Of a stretch of 64,000 nt of DNA, positions 50,000 through 60,383 are shown in pieces. Where the stretch lies: positions 1,922,001 to 1,986,000 of the forward strand of contig NZ_CP014164.1 in assembly GCF_001543285.1 (NCBI RefSeq). Reading direction: 5' to 3'. The notes under the pieces were generated by a model. That model saw only the letters and a list, made by a program, of their open reading frames with translations. It had not been told where the DNA came from and searched no databases. The DNA comes from Aerococcus viridans (GTDB lineage: Bacteria; Bacillota; Bacilli; Lactobacillales; Aerococcaceae). A program made the translations under genes and the position numbers. Positions within the stretch are counted from its first letter, which is position 1. The number at the start of each line of letters is the position of its first letter.

Positions 50000-50725
50000 T
50001 TAAACACCAGTTTCGTCAAATTTATAGCCTACTCCCCAGACTGTTTGAATAAGTTGTGGCCCATACTCTTCCATTTTTTGACGTAACTTTTTAATGTGGG
50101 CATCTACTGTACGCTCATCCCCGTAGAACGGGTCTTCCCAAAGCGTTGTCAGTAAGTGTTCCCGGGTAAACACTTGTTTTGGACGTCCGGCCAATAATTG
50201 TAAAATTTCAAATTCTTTGGGCGTTAAATGTTGAATTAATTGGTCTTTATAGAAGGCTTCACGGTTTTGGCTATTAATCCGGATAAATTCCGTTTGGATG
50301 TCAAATTGATCCGCATTGCCCTTTTCCTCTGCGGCTTCAACTGCAGATTCAGTCAATTGGCTGCGACGGTACAGTGCACGCATCCGTGCCATAAAGGTGA
50401 TTGGGTCAAAGGGTTTAACTACGTAATCATCTGCACCAAGGCCTAAACCAAGGACTTGCTCACTTTCTGCGTCACGAGCAGTCAGCATGATAATTGGTAC
50501 TTGTTTATTTTGTTGGCGAATGTCACGACAGATTTGAATCCCATCTTTACTTGGTAAGTTTAAATCCAAAATCACCATTTCAATCGTTTCTTCGTTGGCT
50601 AAATAGTATTGCCAGCCCTCTTCACCATCCTGGATAAACGTCGCTTCCCAGTCTTTTTGTTGTTCAAAAAACATACTCATCATCTCTGCAACACTTTCGT
50701 TATCTTCAATCATCAAGATGTTCAT
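50000..50725 (-). CDS. OmpR/PhoB family response regulator
   Basis: 241 residues from ATG 50725 (AAGGAGG at 8 nt). The receiver domain has acidic pair IEDN, phospho-Asp in MVILDLNLPSKDG, LTARD and KPFDP. The C-terminal winged helix has HLTPKEFEILQLL and ERTVDAHIKKLRQKM. First gene of the pair with the kinase at 48555. Confidence 0.95.
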   Translation of the reverse strand: MNILMIEDNESVAEMMSMFFEQQKDWEATFIQDGEEGWQYYLANEETIEMVILDLNLPSKDGIQICRDIRQQNKQVPIIMLTARDAESEQVLGLGLGADDYVVKPFDPITFMARMRALYRRSQLTESAVEAAEEKGNADQFDIQTEFIRINSQNREAFYKDQLIQHLTPKEFEILQLLAGRPKQVFTREHLLTTLWEDPFYGDERTVDAHIKKLRQKMEEYGPQLIQTVWGVGYKFDETGV

Positions 50726-50986
50726 GTTTTCGTCCTCCTTATAAGTCAAATTATTCCTTTAATATTTAGTCCGGCGCTACTATTGGATGGTTTAGGGCAG
50801 AAACTCTATTCTCCTATATTGTACCCTAAAATCCATTACGACCGGCTATCTTTACCTATCTTTTGCCCTAATTTTATAAAATATCAAAAATTTGTGAACT
50901 TTTTGGGGGGAATTGGCGAATAAATACGTATGTAATAGATTGGAGGGGTAACCTCTATTGAGCCAGAAACATTAGGAGGATGAAAA
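50726..50986. promoter_or_regulatory. Divergent promoter region, response regulator / ssb
   Basis: 261 bp between divergent genes. GGCGAATA at 50915-50922, about 65 bp before the ssb start, resembles the ComX box TACGAATA with two mismatches. A small inverted repeat GAGGGGTAACCTC precedes the ribosome site. Confidence 0.35.
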
Positions 50987-51367
50987 ATGAATCAAGTGCA
51001 ATTAATCGGACGTCTAGCTAGAGAAGTCACCCTAACTGAAATTTCGAACAACCGACAGGTGGTCAATAATGCAGTAGCCATTAACCGCAAAGGGAAAGGT
51101 GGGACTGACTATGTCGACTTTATCCCAATTACTGCTTGGAATGGGACGGCTAAACTCATTGATACCTATATGCAAAAAGGCGATGAGTTAGCGGTTGTTG
51201 GTCAATTACGCATGCGTCAGTTTGAAAACAAACAGGGTCAAAACGTTTCATCAATTGAGGTTCAAGTATCTGAAGTAACTTTCCTCCGTAAGAAAATCGG
51301 CGTTGATCAACCGCAAAACCCTGACGAACAATTAATGGCCAATATCGAAACCCTGATTTTAGATTAA
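50987..51367 (+). CDS. ssb: Short single-stranded DNA-binding protein (SsbB-like)
   Basis: 126 residues with the OB fold (MNQVQLIGRLAREVTL, DFIPITAWNGTAKLI, GDELAVVGQLRM). It lacks the acidic DDDIPF-type C-terminal tip of the main replicative SSB and ends NIETLILD. This is the form of Bacillus SsbB, which works in natural transformation. ATG 50987 after TTAGGAGG. It stands alone, not in the rpsF-ssb-rpsR context of the essential gene. Confidence 0.9.
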   Translation: MNQVQLIGRLAREVTLTEISNNRQVVNNAVAINRKGKGGTDYVDFIPITAWNGTAKLIDTYMQKGDELAVVGQLRMRQFENKQGQNVSSIEVQVSEVTFLRKKIGVDQPQNPDEQLMANIETLILD

Positions 51368-51564
51368 ATAAGATAGAAGACTTGATTAACTCGTCCTAAA
51401 TTAGACCCATCCTGATTTAGGTAGGTCCTACGCTTTCCAGTAGAAAAATGTTCCAGTACAATAGACTTAAAGAAAGGCTTTTATATAGACTTAAATTCAA
51501 GTGTATAATAAAAGCTATTAGCGAAACTATTGTAGAACACATTCTGGTTAGGGGGGAAGCAAGT

Positions 51565-51990
51565 ATGTCTATTTTTCAAATTGTCTATGTCTTTTGCCTG
51601 GCCATCCAACTAGGCTTCTATTTTTCTTTCTCCAACACCATCATGCCCGTGCTTGGCAAACAAGCCGGTAACGTTGGCCAAAGGATTATGCAGGACATCA
51701 ATAAGCAGGTTGAAAACGACCAATTTCTAGGCAGTTTTTTCGCACCGATATTTTTATTCATTGCTATACTTTTGCTGGGCAACCCCATTGACTGGCAAAT
51801 GTATCTGAGCTTTGTGATTTATTTTGCCGGTGTCATCGGCGTAACTATCGCCTTTAATATGCCACTGAACCGCCAACTAGCTAACCGGAAAACCCGAACC
51901 GATTGGGCTGAATTTGTCCAACAATGGTCTAGGTGGAATCATGTGCGAACTGGATCTGCCCTAGTCGCCTTAGCCCTAGCCATCAGCTAA
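51565..51990 (+). CDS. DUF1772 membrane protein
   Basis: 141 residues from ATG 51565 (TTAGGGGGG upstream; the frame opens earlier without a site). Four hydrophobic segments. The pattern FYFSFSNTIMPVLGK near the N-terminus, NMPLNRQLA and WSRWNHVRTGSALVALAL near the end is that of DUF1772/anthrone-oxygenase-like proteins, whose bacterial function is unknown. Confidence 0.8.
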   Translation: MSIFQIVYVFCLAIQLGFYFSFSNTIMPVLGKQAGNVGQRIMQDINKQVENDQFLGSFFAPIFLFIAILLLGNPIDWQMYLSFVIYFAGVIGVTIAFNMPLNRQLANRKTRTDWAEFVQQWSRWNHVRTGSALVALALAIS

Positions 51991-52121
51991 TTATAATATT
52001 AGCTACACCAACATCTAGTGATTAAACATACCATCATTAAATAACTAGCCTACCGTCACCTGATTATTCACTAAACCAAACCTAATATCAGCTGGTCACC
52101 TGCACATGCATCAGCTATAGA

Positions 52122-52164
52122 AAAGGCCTTGTGGCTGAAGATCCTGTTCACCCACAAGGCTTTT
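52122..52164 (+). terminator. Terminator downstream of the DUF1772 gene
   Basis: Stem GCCTTGTGG/CCACAAGGC followed by TTTTATC; possibly bidirectional. Confidence 0.75.
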
Positions 52165-52305
52165 ATCGTGAATTTTTTAAACGTTTCTCCTGAGCAATCC
52201 TCTGGCTAAATGATTAGCCGATATTATGTAATACAAAAAAAAAATGACCAATACTAAATTTTGACCCCTACTATAACCAACTGATTGTATACACGAAAAT
52301 TGCAA

Positions 52306-52350
52306 CCAAAAAAAGCGATTTTCAAGCAGTCAACCACTGTCAAATCGCTT
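52306..52350 (-). terminator. Terminator of the rapZ-yvcK-whiA operon
   Basis: AAGCGATTT with AAATCGCTT on the minus strand, followed by a run of T, 28 bp after the whiA stop. Confidence 0.85.
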
Positions 52351-52377
52351 CATTCTATCTATTCTTCTAAATTTATT

Positions 52378-53322
52378 CTATTGTGTTATTGCTGTATTTC
52401 TTAATTGCTCAGCGTATTGGTTAATCTTACGTAGTCGGTGGTTAACACCTGATTTAGAAATTGGTTCACCGTCAACCAGTTCCCCTAATTCTTTAATAGA
52501 TGCCTCTGGGTTTTCCAACCGCAGTAAGGCAATCTCTTGTAATTTTTCAGGCAATTCACCAATCCCAACGGTTGATTGAATCAATTCGATATTTTCAACT
52601 TGTTTAGAAGCTGCTGTCACGGTCTTATTCAAGTTGGCATTCTCACAATTGACAATCCGATTGACTGAATTCCGCATGTCGCGAACAATTCGAATATCTT
52701 CAAACTTCAGCATAGAAGAAGTGGCCCCAATTAGGGCTAAGAAGTCAGCAATCTGTTCTGACCCTTTTAAATAAGCGATATAACCAGACCGACGTTCGAC
52801 TGACCGCGCATTTAAATTAAACTGGTTCATCATCGTTACCAAGTCTTCGCAATGCTCTTCATATACTGAGTAAATTTCTAAATGATAAGCTGATTTTTCA
52901 GGATTATTCACTGACCCACCAGCCAAGAATGCCCCTCGCAAGTATGACCTACTCCGCTGTTCATTCTCCATCATCTCGGCTGAAATATTTGGATTAATGA
53001 CCAAATTATCTAGAATTTCTAAGTCCTTCAAAATCTCCTCAACTCGGTCTTTCACCCGCACAATATAGATATTATTCTTTTTTAATTTCATTTTCTTCCG
53101 AACAACCAACTCACCGTGGGTATGAAAAAATCCCTTCAACAGTGAGTAGATTCGTCGTGCAATTGCGGCATTTTCTGTCTGTACATTTAAGATTAATTGC
53201 CCATTCATAAGGGAAATCGATCCGTTCATACGTAAAATGGCTGCTAGCTCTGAACGCGCGTGTTCATAGTCCACTGTTAGCTGAGTGAGTTCTTTCTTTA
53301 CATCTCCTGCAAATGAAGCCAC
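52378..53322 (-). CDS. whiA: DNA-binding protein WhiA
   Basis: 314 residues, GTG start after GAGGTGAG. N-terminal LAGLIDADG-homing-endonuclease-like fold without the catalytic residues ([33 protein letters not shown]) and a C-terminal HTH ([23 protein letters not shown]). WhiA affects cell division and chromosome segregation in Firmicutes. Last gene of the conserved rapZ-yvcK-whiA operon. Confidence 0.96.
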   Translation of the reverse strand: MASFAGDVKKELTQLTVDYEHARSELAAILRMNGSISLMNGQLILNVQTENAAIARRIYSLLKGFFHTHGELVVRKKMKLKKNNIYIVRVKDRVEEILKDLEILDNLVINPNISAEMMENEQRSRSYLRGAFLAGGSVNNPEKSAYHLEIYSVYEEHCEDLVTMMNQFNLNARSVERRSGYIAYLKGSEQIADFLALIGATSSMLKFEDIRIVRDMRNSVNRIVNCENANLNKTVTAASKQVENIELIQSTVGIGELPEKLQEIALLRLENPEASIKELGELVDGEPISKSGVNHRLRKINQYAEQLRNTAITQ

Positions 53323-53346
53323 CAGCTCACCTCTTTCTTATTCACT

Positions 53347-54378
53347 TTATTTTATGCGATCGTTCATGACACCCATAATAGCGCTCACTAATTTATCTTG
53401 GTTATGGTAGACCCCACTTTTTTCAAGATTTAAAAAGTCACAACCAACAACCTGACATTTTTGATCTGCCAAGCCTTGACGGTCTTGAGTGATTTGAACG
53501 AGATAGTCTTTCTCACTCGCACCTTCCAAGTATTCAAAAGGTACTGGGGTTTTATTCAATAGCACCGTGTCTATCGCCTTAGCCCCTAAGTGTTCGTTAA
53601 TTACACGTACATGGTCTGCATCTGAGAAATGCTCAGTCTCGCCAAGTTGTGTCATGATATTACAAATATAGACAACTTTGGCGGGCGTGTCAACAATTGC
53701 GTTACGAATTTCCTCAATTGCCACGTTCGGCAAAATAGACGTATATAAAGAACCAGGTCCCAGAATGACCATATCGGCCTGCATAATTTCTGACACCACC
53801 TCGCGCCCAGCACGCGGACTAGTGATTGGATTACCCAACTCATCCACTTGCTTTCGGTCATTGGCCAAGCGAACAGTCACTTCTTGAATTTGGTCAGGGT
53901 GGGCTACAACAGCTGTTTCCCCTTCAATCATAGTCCCATCTGCAAAGTGCCCTTGTAAAACAAGCGCCTCTTCACAAGCTGGCAAGACCTTGCCATCCAC
54001 TTCCATCATATAAGAAAGTAGACGCATAGCGGCAAAGGTATCGCCCCGCATTTCAGCAATGGCTGCAATGATTAAGTTGCCAATCGCGTGACCAGAAAAT
54101 TCTTTATCTTCTTCACTAAAACGGTATTGGAATACATCTTTATATATTTTCTTCATGTCCGATAGTGCAACTAGGCAATTACGGATATCTCCTGGAGGAA
54201 TTGTACTGACTGCATTACGTAAAGAGCCACTCGACCCACCATCATCAGCCACCGTGACGATGGCTGTCACATTACAATCAGCATTCTTTAGACCTTCCAA
54301 CAAGATAGGAAGACCCGTTCCGCCTCCGATGACCGCAACCTTTGGTCGTCTACCCGGACGTGGATTCTTATTTATCAC
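53347..54378 (-). CDS. yvcK: YvcK/GlmR gluconeogenesis factor (CofD-like)
   Basis: 343 residues. The Rossmann-like CofD fold starts at KVAVIGGGTGLPILLEGLK, with VADDGGSSGSLR, GHAIGNLI and ILGPGSLYTSILPN. The family (GlmR) binds UDP-sugars and steers carbon toward cell-wall precursors in Bacillus. GTG start overlaps the rapZ stop (GTGA), so translation is coupled. Confidence 0.95.
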   Translation of the reverse strand: MINKNPRPGRRPKVAVIGGGTGLPILLEGLKNADCNVTAIVTVADDGGSSGSLRNAVSTIPPGDIRNCLVALSDMKKIYKDVFQYRFSEEDKEFSGHAIGNLIIAAIAEMRGDTFAAMRLLSYMMEVDGKVLPACEEALVLQGHFADGTMIEGETAVVAHPDQIQEVTVRLANDRKQVDELGNPITSPRAGREVVSEIMQADMVILGPGSLYTSILPNVAIEEIRNAIVDTPAKVVYICNIMTQLGETEHFSDADHVRVINEHLGAKAIDTVLLNKTPVPFEYLEGASEKDYLVQITQDRQGLADQKCQVVGCDFLNLEKSGVYHNQDKLVSAIMGVMNDRIK

Positions 54379-55262
54379 GATAGGTTCATCGACTCTTTTC
54401 TTTTTGTGCGATCACGGTGGATGATGTTGACCTTGTAACCTAGGTCTTGGATATGGTGGGCAACACGTTCAGTCAAGGCAATTGACCGGTGCTGACCGCC
54501 TGTACATCCGATAGTGATCGTCAGACTAGACTTCCCTTCTTTTTCATATAAGGGTAATTCAAAATCTAATAAATCAGTAAATTTACGGTAGAAAGTCTCT
54601 GTTTCTGGTTGAGACATGACATAGTCATAAACTGGTGCATCTAGCCCTGTCATTGGGCGTAATTCATCGATATAATGCGGATTTGGTAAGAAACGGACGT
54701 CCATCACGATATCTGAATCAATGGGTAAACCATATTTAAATCCAAATGACATGACATTAACAGTGAAAGTTCCCTCATCTTCAGATTGGAATTCGGTCAA
54801 CAATAACTCGCGGAATTTACGAGGTGTTAAGTTAGTCGTATCAATCACTGTAGATTCCTTACGAATATCATTTAATAAGATTTTTTCTTTTTGAATCGCT
54901 TCTAAGACAGACACCCCATCTTTTTGAAGTGGGTGGGCACGGCGTGTTTCTTTATAACGAGCCACTAAAGTCTGATCATCCGCTTCTAGGAATAATACGG
55001 ACATTTCAATGGTGTTCGTGTTGTCCATGCCATTAATCTCTGTTAATAACTCATCAAAGAATGAACGTGACCGTAAATCAATCACTAAACAGATTTTACT
55101 GATTTTACCTGTTTCTTTGATTAAATCCCAGAATTTAGGTAATAGTGACGGTGGCATATTATCCACGCAGTAGTAACCCATATCTTCAAAACTTTGTAGG
55201 GCGACCGTTTTACCGGCACCGCTCATACCTGTGATAATGACTAATTTTAGTTGATCATTCAA
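54375..55262 (-). CDS. rapZ: RNase adapter / nucleotide-binding protein RapZ
   Basis: 295 residues; Walker A VIITGMSGAGKTVAL (about 8-22), and the C-terminal domain GCTGGQHRSIALTERV. In E. coli RapZ guides decay of a small RNA controlling glucosamine synthesis; in Gram-positives its role is less clear. First gene of rapZ-yvcK-whiA, 72 bp after pgcA. Confidence 0.96.
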   Translation of the reverse strand: MNDQLKLVIITGMSGAGKTVALQSFEDMGYYCVDNMPPSLLPKFWDLIKETGKISKICLVIDLRSRSFFDELLTEINGMDNTNTIEMSVLFLEADDQTLVARYKETRRAHPLQKDGVSVLEAIQKEKILLNDIRKESTVIDTTNLTPRKFRELLLTEFQSEDEGTFTVNVMSFGFKYGLPIDSDIVMDVRFLPNPHYIDELRPMTGLDAPVYDYVMSQPETETFYRKFTDLLDFELPLYEKEGKSSLTITIGCTGGQHRSIALTERVAHHIQDLGYKVNIIHRDRTKRKESMNLS

Positions 55263-55334
55263 TTTGTTTTTTCCTCCTTAAAGGGGAGATGAAAGGTTGC
55301 CCTTTTATCGATAAAGCTGCCAGACAGCAGACAC

Positions 55335-57059
55335 TTAAGCCGTTAAGTCGTTTAAGGCTGCCTCATATGCCTTAATTTTTGCTTGTGTTGCTTCTAGTGA
55401 ATCAGCGACCACACCAATATAGAACTTGATTTTTGGTTCTGTACCTGATGGTCTAACGGCAATCCATGTTTCATCTGCTAGATAGTATTTCAATACATTT
55501 GATTTGTCCATGCCTAAGGCTTCAGTAGTACCGTCAGCAAACTGGCGCGTATCTTGTAGGTAGTCCTCAGTTTTAACAACTGCTTGACCAGCGATTTCAC
55601 TTAAACCTTCCCCACGCAAATTGTTTAGGATGGCTTCGATTTTAGATGCACCCTCTTGGCCTGGTAAGCTTACAGAGATTGTTTTTTCTTGGTAGGTGCC
55701 GTATTCAGCAAACAAGTCTTGTAAGCCATCATAAGCTGTTTTACCTTGTTTCTTGTAGAAAGCGGCTACTTCAGCTAATAATAAAGTCGCTTGAACGGCG
55801 TCTTTATCACGAACGAAGGCTTTCACTAAATATCCGTAACTTTCTTCGAAACCGAATAGGAAAGTCTTGCTAGCATCAGCTTCATAGTTTTTGATCTTTT
55901 CCGCAATAAATTTGAATCCAGTTAATACGTCAACTGTTTCAACACCAAATGATTTGGCAATCGTTGTTGGCATCTCACTTGATACGATGGATTTTAAAAT
56001 CACTCCGTTATCAGGTAATGTACCTGTATTTTTCTTAGCGGTTAAAATATAATGCGTCATTAATGCGGCAATTTGGTTACCAGTAATCACTTGGTAGTCA
56101 CCATTTGGCAATTTCACAGCTGCACCCATACGGTCAGCATCCGGGTCAGTCGCGATTAAGATATCCGCGTCATTGTTCTTACCATACTTTTCAGCCACTT
56201 CAAAGGCCCCCGCTTCTTCAGGGTTTGGTGATTTAACCGTTGAAAAATCAGCATCCGGCTCTTTTTGCTCAGCTACATAGGTGACATTGGTAAACCCAGC
56301 GTCAGCTAAAGTGCGTTCCACCAGCATTTGACCCGTACCATGTAGTGGTGTATAAACGATAGATACTTGGTCAGCCATCTCGTCAATCACAGCTTGGTCC
56401 ACCACAACAGCCTTCATATTATCTAAGTATTTTTGGTCGATTTCTTCACCAATAATCGTAATTGTGCCGTCAGCCTTAAGCGCTGCTTCATCGCCTACTT
56501 CAACAGTTAATGGGTTTTGAACCGCACGTACGTTGGCCGTTACAGCATCCGCGTCCACTGGTGGCATTTGTCCACCATCTTCACCGTACACCTTGTAACC
56601 GTTGTAGTCAGCTGGGTTGTGAGAAGCTGTGATCATAATCCCCGCAAAGGCATTTAATTCACGGACTGCAAATGACAATTCAGGCGTTGGGCGTAATGAT
56701 TCAAATACGTAAGATTTAATCCCGTGTGCCCCTAAAGTTTTCGCCGATTCCATAGCAAATTCAGGCGACATATGACGAGAATCGTAAGCAATCGCCACCC
56801 CACGGTCCTTCGCATCTTGACCATAATCTTCTAGTAAGTTAGCCAATCCTTCAGTCGCTTGACGAATAGTATAAATATTCATCCGGTTAATGCCGGCACC
56901 TAAAATCCCGCGCATACCAGCTGTACCAAAACTCAATGGTTGATAAAAAGCATCCTCAAGCAATTTTTCGTCAGCTTCAATAGACGCCAAATCCTCTTTC
57001 AAAGCACCGTCTAACTCTTCAAAATTACGCCATTGTAAGTAAGTTTCTTTCCAGTTCAT
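55335..57059 (-). CDS. pgcA: Phosphoglucomutase / phosphomannomutase (alpha-D-phosphohexomutase)
   Basis: 574 residues. Catalytic Ser in MITASHNPADYNGYKVY, metal loop ATDPDADRMG, sugar loop GFEESYGYL, and phosphate-binding RPSGTEPKIKFY. It interconverts glucose-6- and glucose-1-phosphate, which supplies GalU encoded nearby. ATG 57059 with GGGAGG. Confidence 0.96.
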   Translation of the reverse strand: MNWKETYLQWRNFEELDGALKEDLASIEADEKLLEDAFYQPLSFGTAGMRGILGAGINRMNIYTIRQATEGLANLLEDYGQDAKDRGVAIAYDSRHMSPEFAMESAKTLGAHGIKSYVFESLRPTPELSFAVRELNAFAGIMITASHNPADYNGYKVYGEDGGQMPPVDADAVTANVRAVQNPLTVEVGDEAALKADGTITIIGEEIDQKYLDNMKAVVVDQAVIDEMADQVSIVYTPLHGTGQMLVERTLADAGFTNVTYVAEQKEPDADFSTVKSPNPEEAGAFEVAEKYGKNNDADILIATDPDADRMGAAVKLPNGDYQVITGNQIAALMTHYILTAKKNTGTLPDNGVILKSIVSSEMPTTIAKSFGVETVDVLTGFKFIAEKIKNYEADASKTFLFGFEESYGYLVKAFVRDKDAVQATLLLAEVAAFYKKQGKTAYDGLQDLFAEYGTYQEKTISVSLPGQEGASKIEAILNNLRGEGLSEIAGQAVVKTEDYLQDTRQFADGTTEALGMDKSNVLKYYLADETWIAVRPSGTEPKIKFYIGVVADSLEATQAKIKAYEAALNDLTA

Positions 57060-57078
57060 CCTATAGCCTCCCTAGTTT

Positions 57079-57092
57079 TAAAAGCGATAACA
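57079..57092. promoter_or_regulatory. cre-like box upstream of pgcA
   Basis: TAAAAGCGATAACA has one mismatch (second base) to TGWAANCGNTWNCA, 20 bp before the start codon. One-mismatch matches can occur by chance. Confidence 0.3.
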
Positions 57093-57201
57093 TCTTAACC
57101 TTATTGTATCAAATTTTATGAAAAAAGATACATCAAAGATAAGCCGATTGGCAATTTCATATAGTGTACTAGCTTGAGCGAAGGTTGGTCCTTTTTCAAT
57201 C

Positions 57202-57232
57202 AAAAAGGAGGTAGACCAAAGCCTACCCCCTT
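57202..57232 (-). terminator. Terminator of trxB
   Basis: AGGGGGTAG/CTACCTCCT stem followed by TTTTTG on the minus strand; longer flanking arms extend the stem. Confidence 0.82.
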
Positions 57233-57283
57233 CAAGCTAACGCACAGTCTCCTTGCTTTAGCTGTTTTATATGATGTTTAGAA

Positions 57284-58222
57284 CTAGTCGTTTAGTGCTT
57301 CAATGTAATTGAAGGCTTCTTGACCACCAATGGCACCGTCACCGACTGCTGTTGAAATTTGGCGCAATTTCTTTTGACGAACGTCACCAATGGCGAAGAT
57401 ACCAGGAATATTTGTTTGCATGTCTTCATCTGTGATCACCCAGCCTTCTTCATCTGTGATGTTTAAATCAGCAAATGCTTCGGTATTTGGAATCAAACCA
57501 ACATAAATGAAGACACCATCTGTATCCACGTCAGTGATTTCACCAGTTTTAACGTTTTCAACGGCTAAACCAGTGACTTTCATGTCGTCCCCTTTGATTT
57601 CTTTGACAACTGTATTCCAGGTGAAATCAACCTTATCGTTAGACATAGCACGGTCTTGTAAGATTTTTTGAGCCCGTAATTCGTCACGACGGTGAACGAT
57701 ATTCACGTTTTTACCAAATTGCGTTAAGTAAGTCCCTTCTTCAACAGCTGAGTCACCCCCACCAATTACACGAAGGTCTTTATCACGGAAGAAAGCCCCG
57801 TCACAAACCGCACAGTAAGAAACACCGCGACCTGAATATTTATCTTCACCTGGCACACCCAATTTACGGTGAACAGAACCAGTTGCGATAATGATCGCCT
57901 TAGCTTGGTAAGTTTTACCCATATCTGTTTCCAGTAAATGCGCCCCTTCATTCGGCGTTACTTTAGTGACCGTCCCAAATTCGTGGACCACACCAAATTG
58001 CATAGCCCCCTCATACATTTCATTGGCCAAGTCTGGTCCTTGGATGCTTTTGAAACCAGGGTAATTTTCGACATCCGCTGTATTGACCAATTCGCCCCCA
58101 GGGATTCCACGTTCTAATAATGCTACGGACAAGTTAGCCCGTGATGCGTATAAGGCAGCAGTCATACCCGCTGGTCCTGCACCAACCACAACTACATCAA
58201 ATTTTTGAATTTCTTCTGCCAA
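57284..58222 (-). CDS. trxB: Thioredoxin reductase
   Basis: About 312 residues. FAD motif VVVGAGPAGMTAALYA, redox-active pair CAVCDGAFF, NADPH motif VIGGGDSAVEEG and GIFAIGDVRQK near the end. It reduces thioredoxin with NADPH in the cytoplasm. The frame opens at GTG 58231, only 3 nt after AAAGGA; TTG 58222 at about 10 nt fits better, so the exact start is uncertain. Confidence 0.96.
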   Translation of the reverse strand: MAEEIQKFDVVVVGAGPAGMTAALYASRANLSVALLERGIPGGELVNTADVENYPGFKSIQGPDLANEMYEGAMQFGVVHEFGTVTKVTPNEGAHLLETDMGKTYQAKAIIIATGSVHRKLGVPGEDKYSGRGVSYCAVCDGAFFRDKDLRVIGGGDSAVEEGTYLTQFGKNVNIVHRRDELRAQKILQDRAMSNDKVDFTWNTVVKEIKGDDMKVTGLAVENVKTGEITDVDTDGVFIYVGLIPNTEAFADLNITDEEGWVITDEDMQTNIPGIFAIGDVRQKKLRQISTAVGDGAIGGQEAFNYIEALND

Positions 58223-58310
58223 ATTGTACACATCCTTTCTTGTAATTTTTCATTTTTATAATCAATTGCTTTTCTTAACATCGTTTACCATTCTAACACG
58301 ATTTAAGGGA

Positions 58311-58347
58311 AAAAGATTGCAACTAGCTCAAGCTAATTACAATCTTT
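58311..58347 (-). terminator. Terminator of galU
   Basis: AAAGATTG/CAATCTTT with inner TTAGCT/AGCTAG stem, followed by TTTTT on the minus strand. Confidence 0.85.
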
Positions 58348-58367
58348 CACAAAAACTCTCTAATGAA

Positions 58368-59240
58368 TTAAAGTTCATCTTCGATGGATAGTAAGTACTC
58401 TTTCAAACCTTCTTTGATATCGTCTTGTTCAAGACCATATTCAATGCTTGTTTGCATGTAGCCCAATTTATTCCCAACATCATAACGACGACCAGTAAAC
58501 TCATACGCAAACACGCGTTGCGTTTTGTTTAAACGGTCAATGGCATCTGTTAATTGGATTTCGTTACCAGCACCCTCACCTTGTGTTTCCAACAAGTCAA
58601 AGATTTCTGGTGTTAACAAGTAACGACCGATAATCGCCAAGTTTGATGGCGCATCTTCTGGTTTTGGTTTTTCAACGAATTGTTTTACATTGTAGATTTT
58701 TTCAGAGAATTGCGCTTCAGGATCGATTACCCCGTATTTATCTGTATCTTCATGTGGTACAGGCATTACCGCAATGTTAGACGCTTTTGTGACATCATAA
58801 GCGTCAATCAATTGTTTCGTTAATGGCACTTCGTCAACCATCAAGTCATCCCCAAGCATTACGACAAAAGGCTCGTCACCAACAAAGGCTTTTGCTTGTA
58901 ATACCGCGTCTCCTAACCCTTTTGGATAAGATTGACGTTTGAAGAATAGGTTTAAACCAACCGTTTCCCCGATGATTTCAAGCAAGTCATCACGGCCCTT
59001 ATCAGCCAAGTTAGACTCTAACTCCACATTTGAGTCAAAGTGGTCTTCGATTGGTCGTTTACTTTTTCCAGTAACAATTAGAATATCTTCAATTCCTGAA
59101 GCCAAGGCCTCTTCTACGATAAATTGAATCGTTGGTTTATTAACAATCGGCAACATCTCTTTCGCCATCGCCTTTGTTGCAGGTAAGAACCGTGTACCTA
59201 GCCCTGCTGCAGGAATAATCGCTTTTCTTACTTTCGCCAT
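58368..59240 (-). CDS. galU: UTP--glucose-1-phosphate uridylyltransferase
   Basis: 290 residues from ATG 59240 (GGAGG at 8 nt). Nucleotide-binding [17 protein letters not shown] at the N-terminus, [10 protein letters not shown], and [15 protein letters not shown]. It makes UDP-glucose for glycolipids, teichoic acid and polysaccharide. It acts after PgcA, encoded two genes away; gpsA lies directly upstream. Confidence 0.96.
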   Translation of the reverse strand: MAKVRKAIIPAAGLGTRFLPATKAMAKEMLPIVNKPTIQFIVEEALASGIEDILIVTGKSKRPIEDHFDSNVELESNLADKGRDDLLEIIGETVGLNLFFKRQSYPKGLGDAVLQAKAFVGDEPFVVMLGDDLMVDEVPLTKQLIDAYDVTKASNIAVMPVPHEDTDKYGVIDPEAQFSEKIYNVKQFVEKPKPEDAPSNLAIIGRYLLTPEIFDLLETQGEGAGNEIQLTDAIDRLNKTQRVFAYEFTGRRYDVGNKLGYMQTSIEYGLEQDDIKEGLKEYLLSIEDEL

Positions 59241-59298
59241 GAATGAATCCTCCATTTATCTACTAAATTTTCTAACTTCATTATAACTCAAATTGCCC

Positions 59299-60351
59299 TT
59301 AAAAAATATCCTTCAAGTCATCTTCAAATTGCAATTCACCTTTGCGTTCTCTAGCCATTAAAGTGGCAATCACATCTTGAATAGTAGACTCACCTTGAAT
59401 CACCTTGTAAATTGCTTGGGTAATCGGCATATCAACGCCCTCTTCTTGGGCCAATTCATAGGCTGAAACAGCTGTCGCAAACCCTTCAACAACCATACCC
59501 ATGTGGTCTTCAACATCTTTAACCGCTTGACCTTGACCAACTTGTTGACCCGCCCGCCAGTTTCTTGAGTGGACACTGGTGGCAGTAACAATCAAGTCAC
59601 CGACAGCTGAAAGGCCCATAAAGGTTAGTGGATCAGCCCCCATGGCCACTCCTAACCGGGTAATTTCAGCAAGCCCTCGGCTGATTAAAGCCGCCTTGGC
59701 ATTGTCCCCATAACCTGCACCTACTAAGGCACCAGCACCTAGGGCGATAATATTTTTCAATGACCCTGCCAGTTCAACCCCGATGATATCCGGATTGGTA
59801 TAAACCCTAAAGTAGTCATTCATGAATACTTCTTGGACTAAGTGGCAGGCCTCGTCATCAATTGAAGCCGCTGTTATGGCCGTAATATCATGTTTGACCA
59901 CCTCTTCTGCGTGACTTGGTCCGGATAAAACCACCACACGCGCTTGGCCGATTGGCTGGAAGACTTCCGTTAGAATCTCAGAAATCCGCAAGTGAGTGCC
60001 CTGCTCTAATCCCTTAGCCGCGTGCATAATGACCGGTAATTCGTGCACATTTTTCTCCTGCAAGATAGCAACCACCTGGCTTGCTACCTGCCGTATGGCC
60101 TTGGTGGGCACGACAAAGTTGATTAAGTCTGCCTGGTCCAAGGCTTTGCCCATATCATTTGTTGCAATAATATTCTTCGGCAACACTAGATCAGGTAAAT
60201 AATGGTCATTTTTCCCAGTGGTCTGAATCTCACGGGCCTGGTCTGGATTATGGGTCCATAAGGTCACCTGATGGCCATTTTCTGCAAGGACCATGGCAAG
60301 TGCTGTTCCCCATGAGCCAGCGCCTAGTACGGCAATATTTTTGGACGTCAC
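59299..60351 (-). CDS. gpsA: Glycerol-3-phosphate dehydrogenase [NAD(P)+]
   Basis: 350 residues if translation starts at GTG 60351, which has GGAG upstream and places the Rossmann motif ([22 protein letters not shown]) at the very N-terminus as in relatives. An ATG at 60378 opens the frame but lacks a ribosome site. [31 protein letters not shown] and [16 protein letters not shown] are present. It makes glycerol-3-phosphate for phospholipids. It follows lgt closely. Confidence 0.95.
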   Translation of the reverse strand: MTSKNIAVLGAGSWGTALAMVLAENGHQVTLWTHNPDQAREIQTTGKNDHYLPDLVLPKNIIATNDMGKALDQADLINFVVPTKAIRQVASQVVAILQEKNVHELPVIMHAAKGLEQGTHLRISEILTEVFQPIGQARVVVLSGPSHAEEVVKHDITAITAASIDDEACHLVQEVFMNDYFRVYTNPDIIGVELAGSLKNIIALGAGALVGAGYGDNAKAALISRGLAEITRLGVAMGADPLTFMGLSAVGDLIVTATSVHSRNWRAGQQVGQGQAVKDVEDHMGMVVEGFATAVSAYELAQEEGVDMPITQAIYKVIQGESTIQDVIATLMARERKGELQFEDDLKDIF

Positions 60352-60383
60352 GTCATCACTTCTCCATTCTATGGGCATATTTT

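Larger units (their letters stand above)
51991..52377. other. Intergenic region between convergent genes
   Basis: 387 bp between the DUF1772 gene and whiA, holding two terminators (listed separately) and AT-rich spacer with nothing else recognised. Confidence 0.5.
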
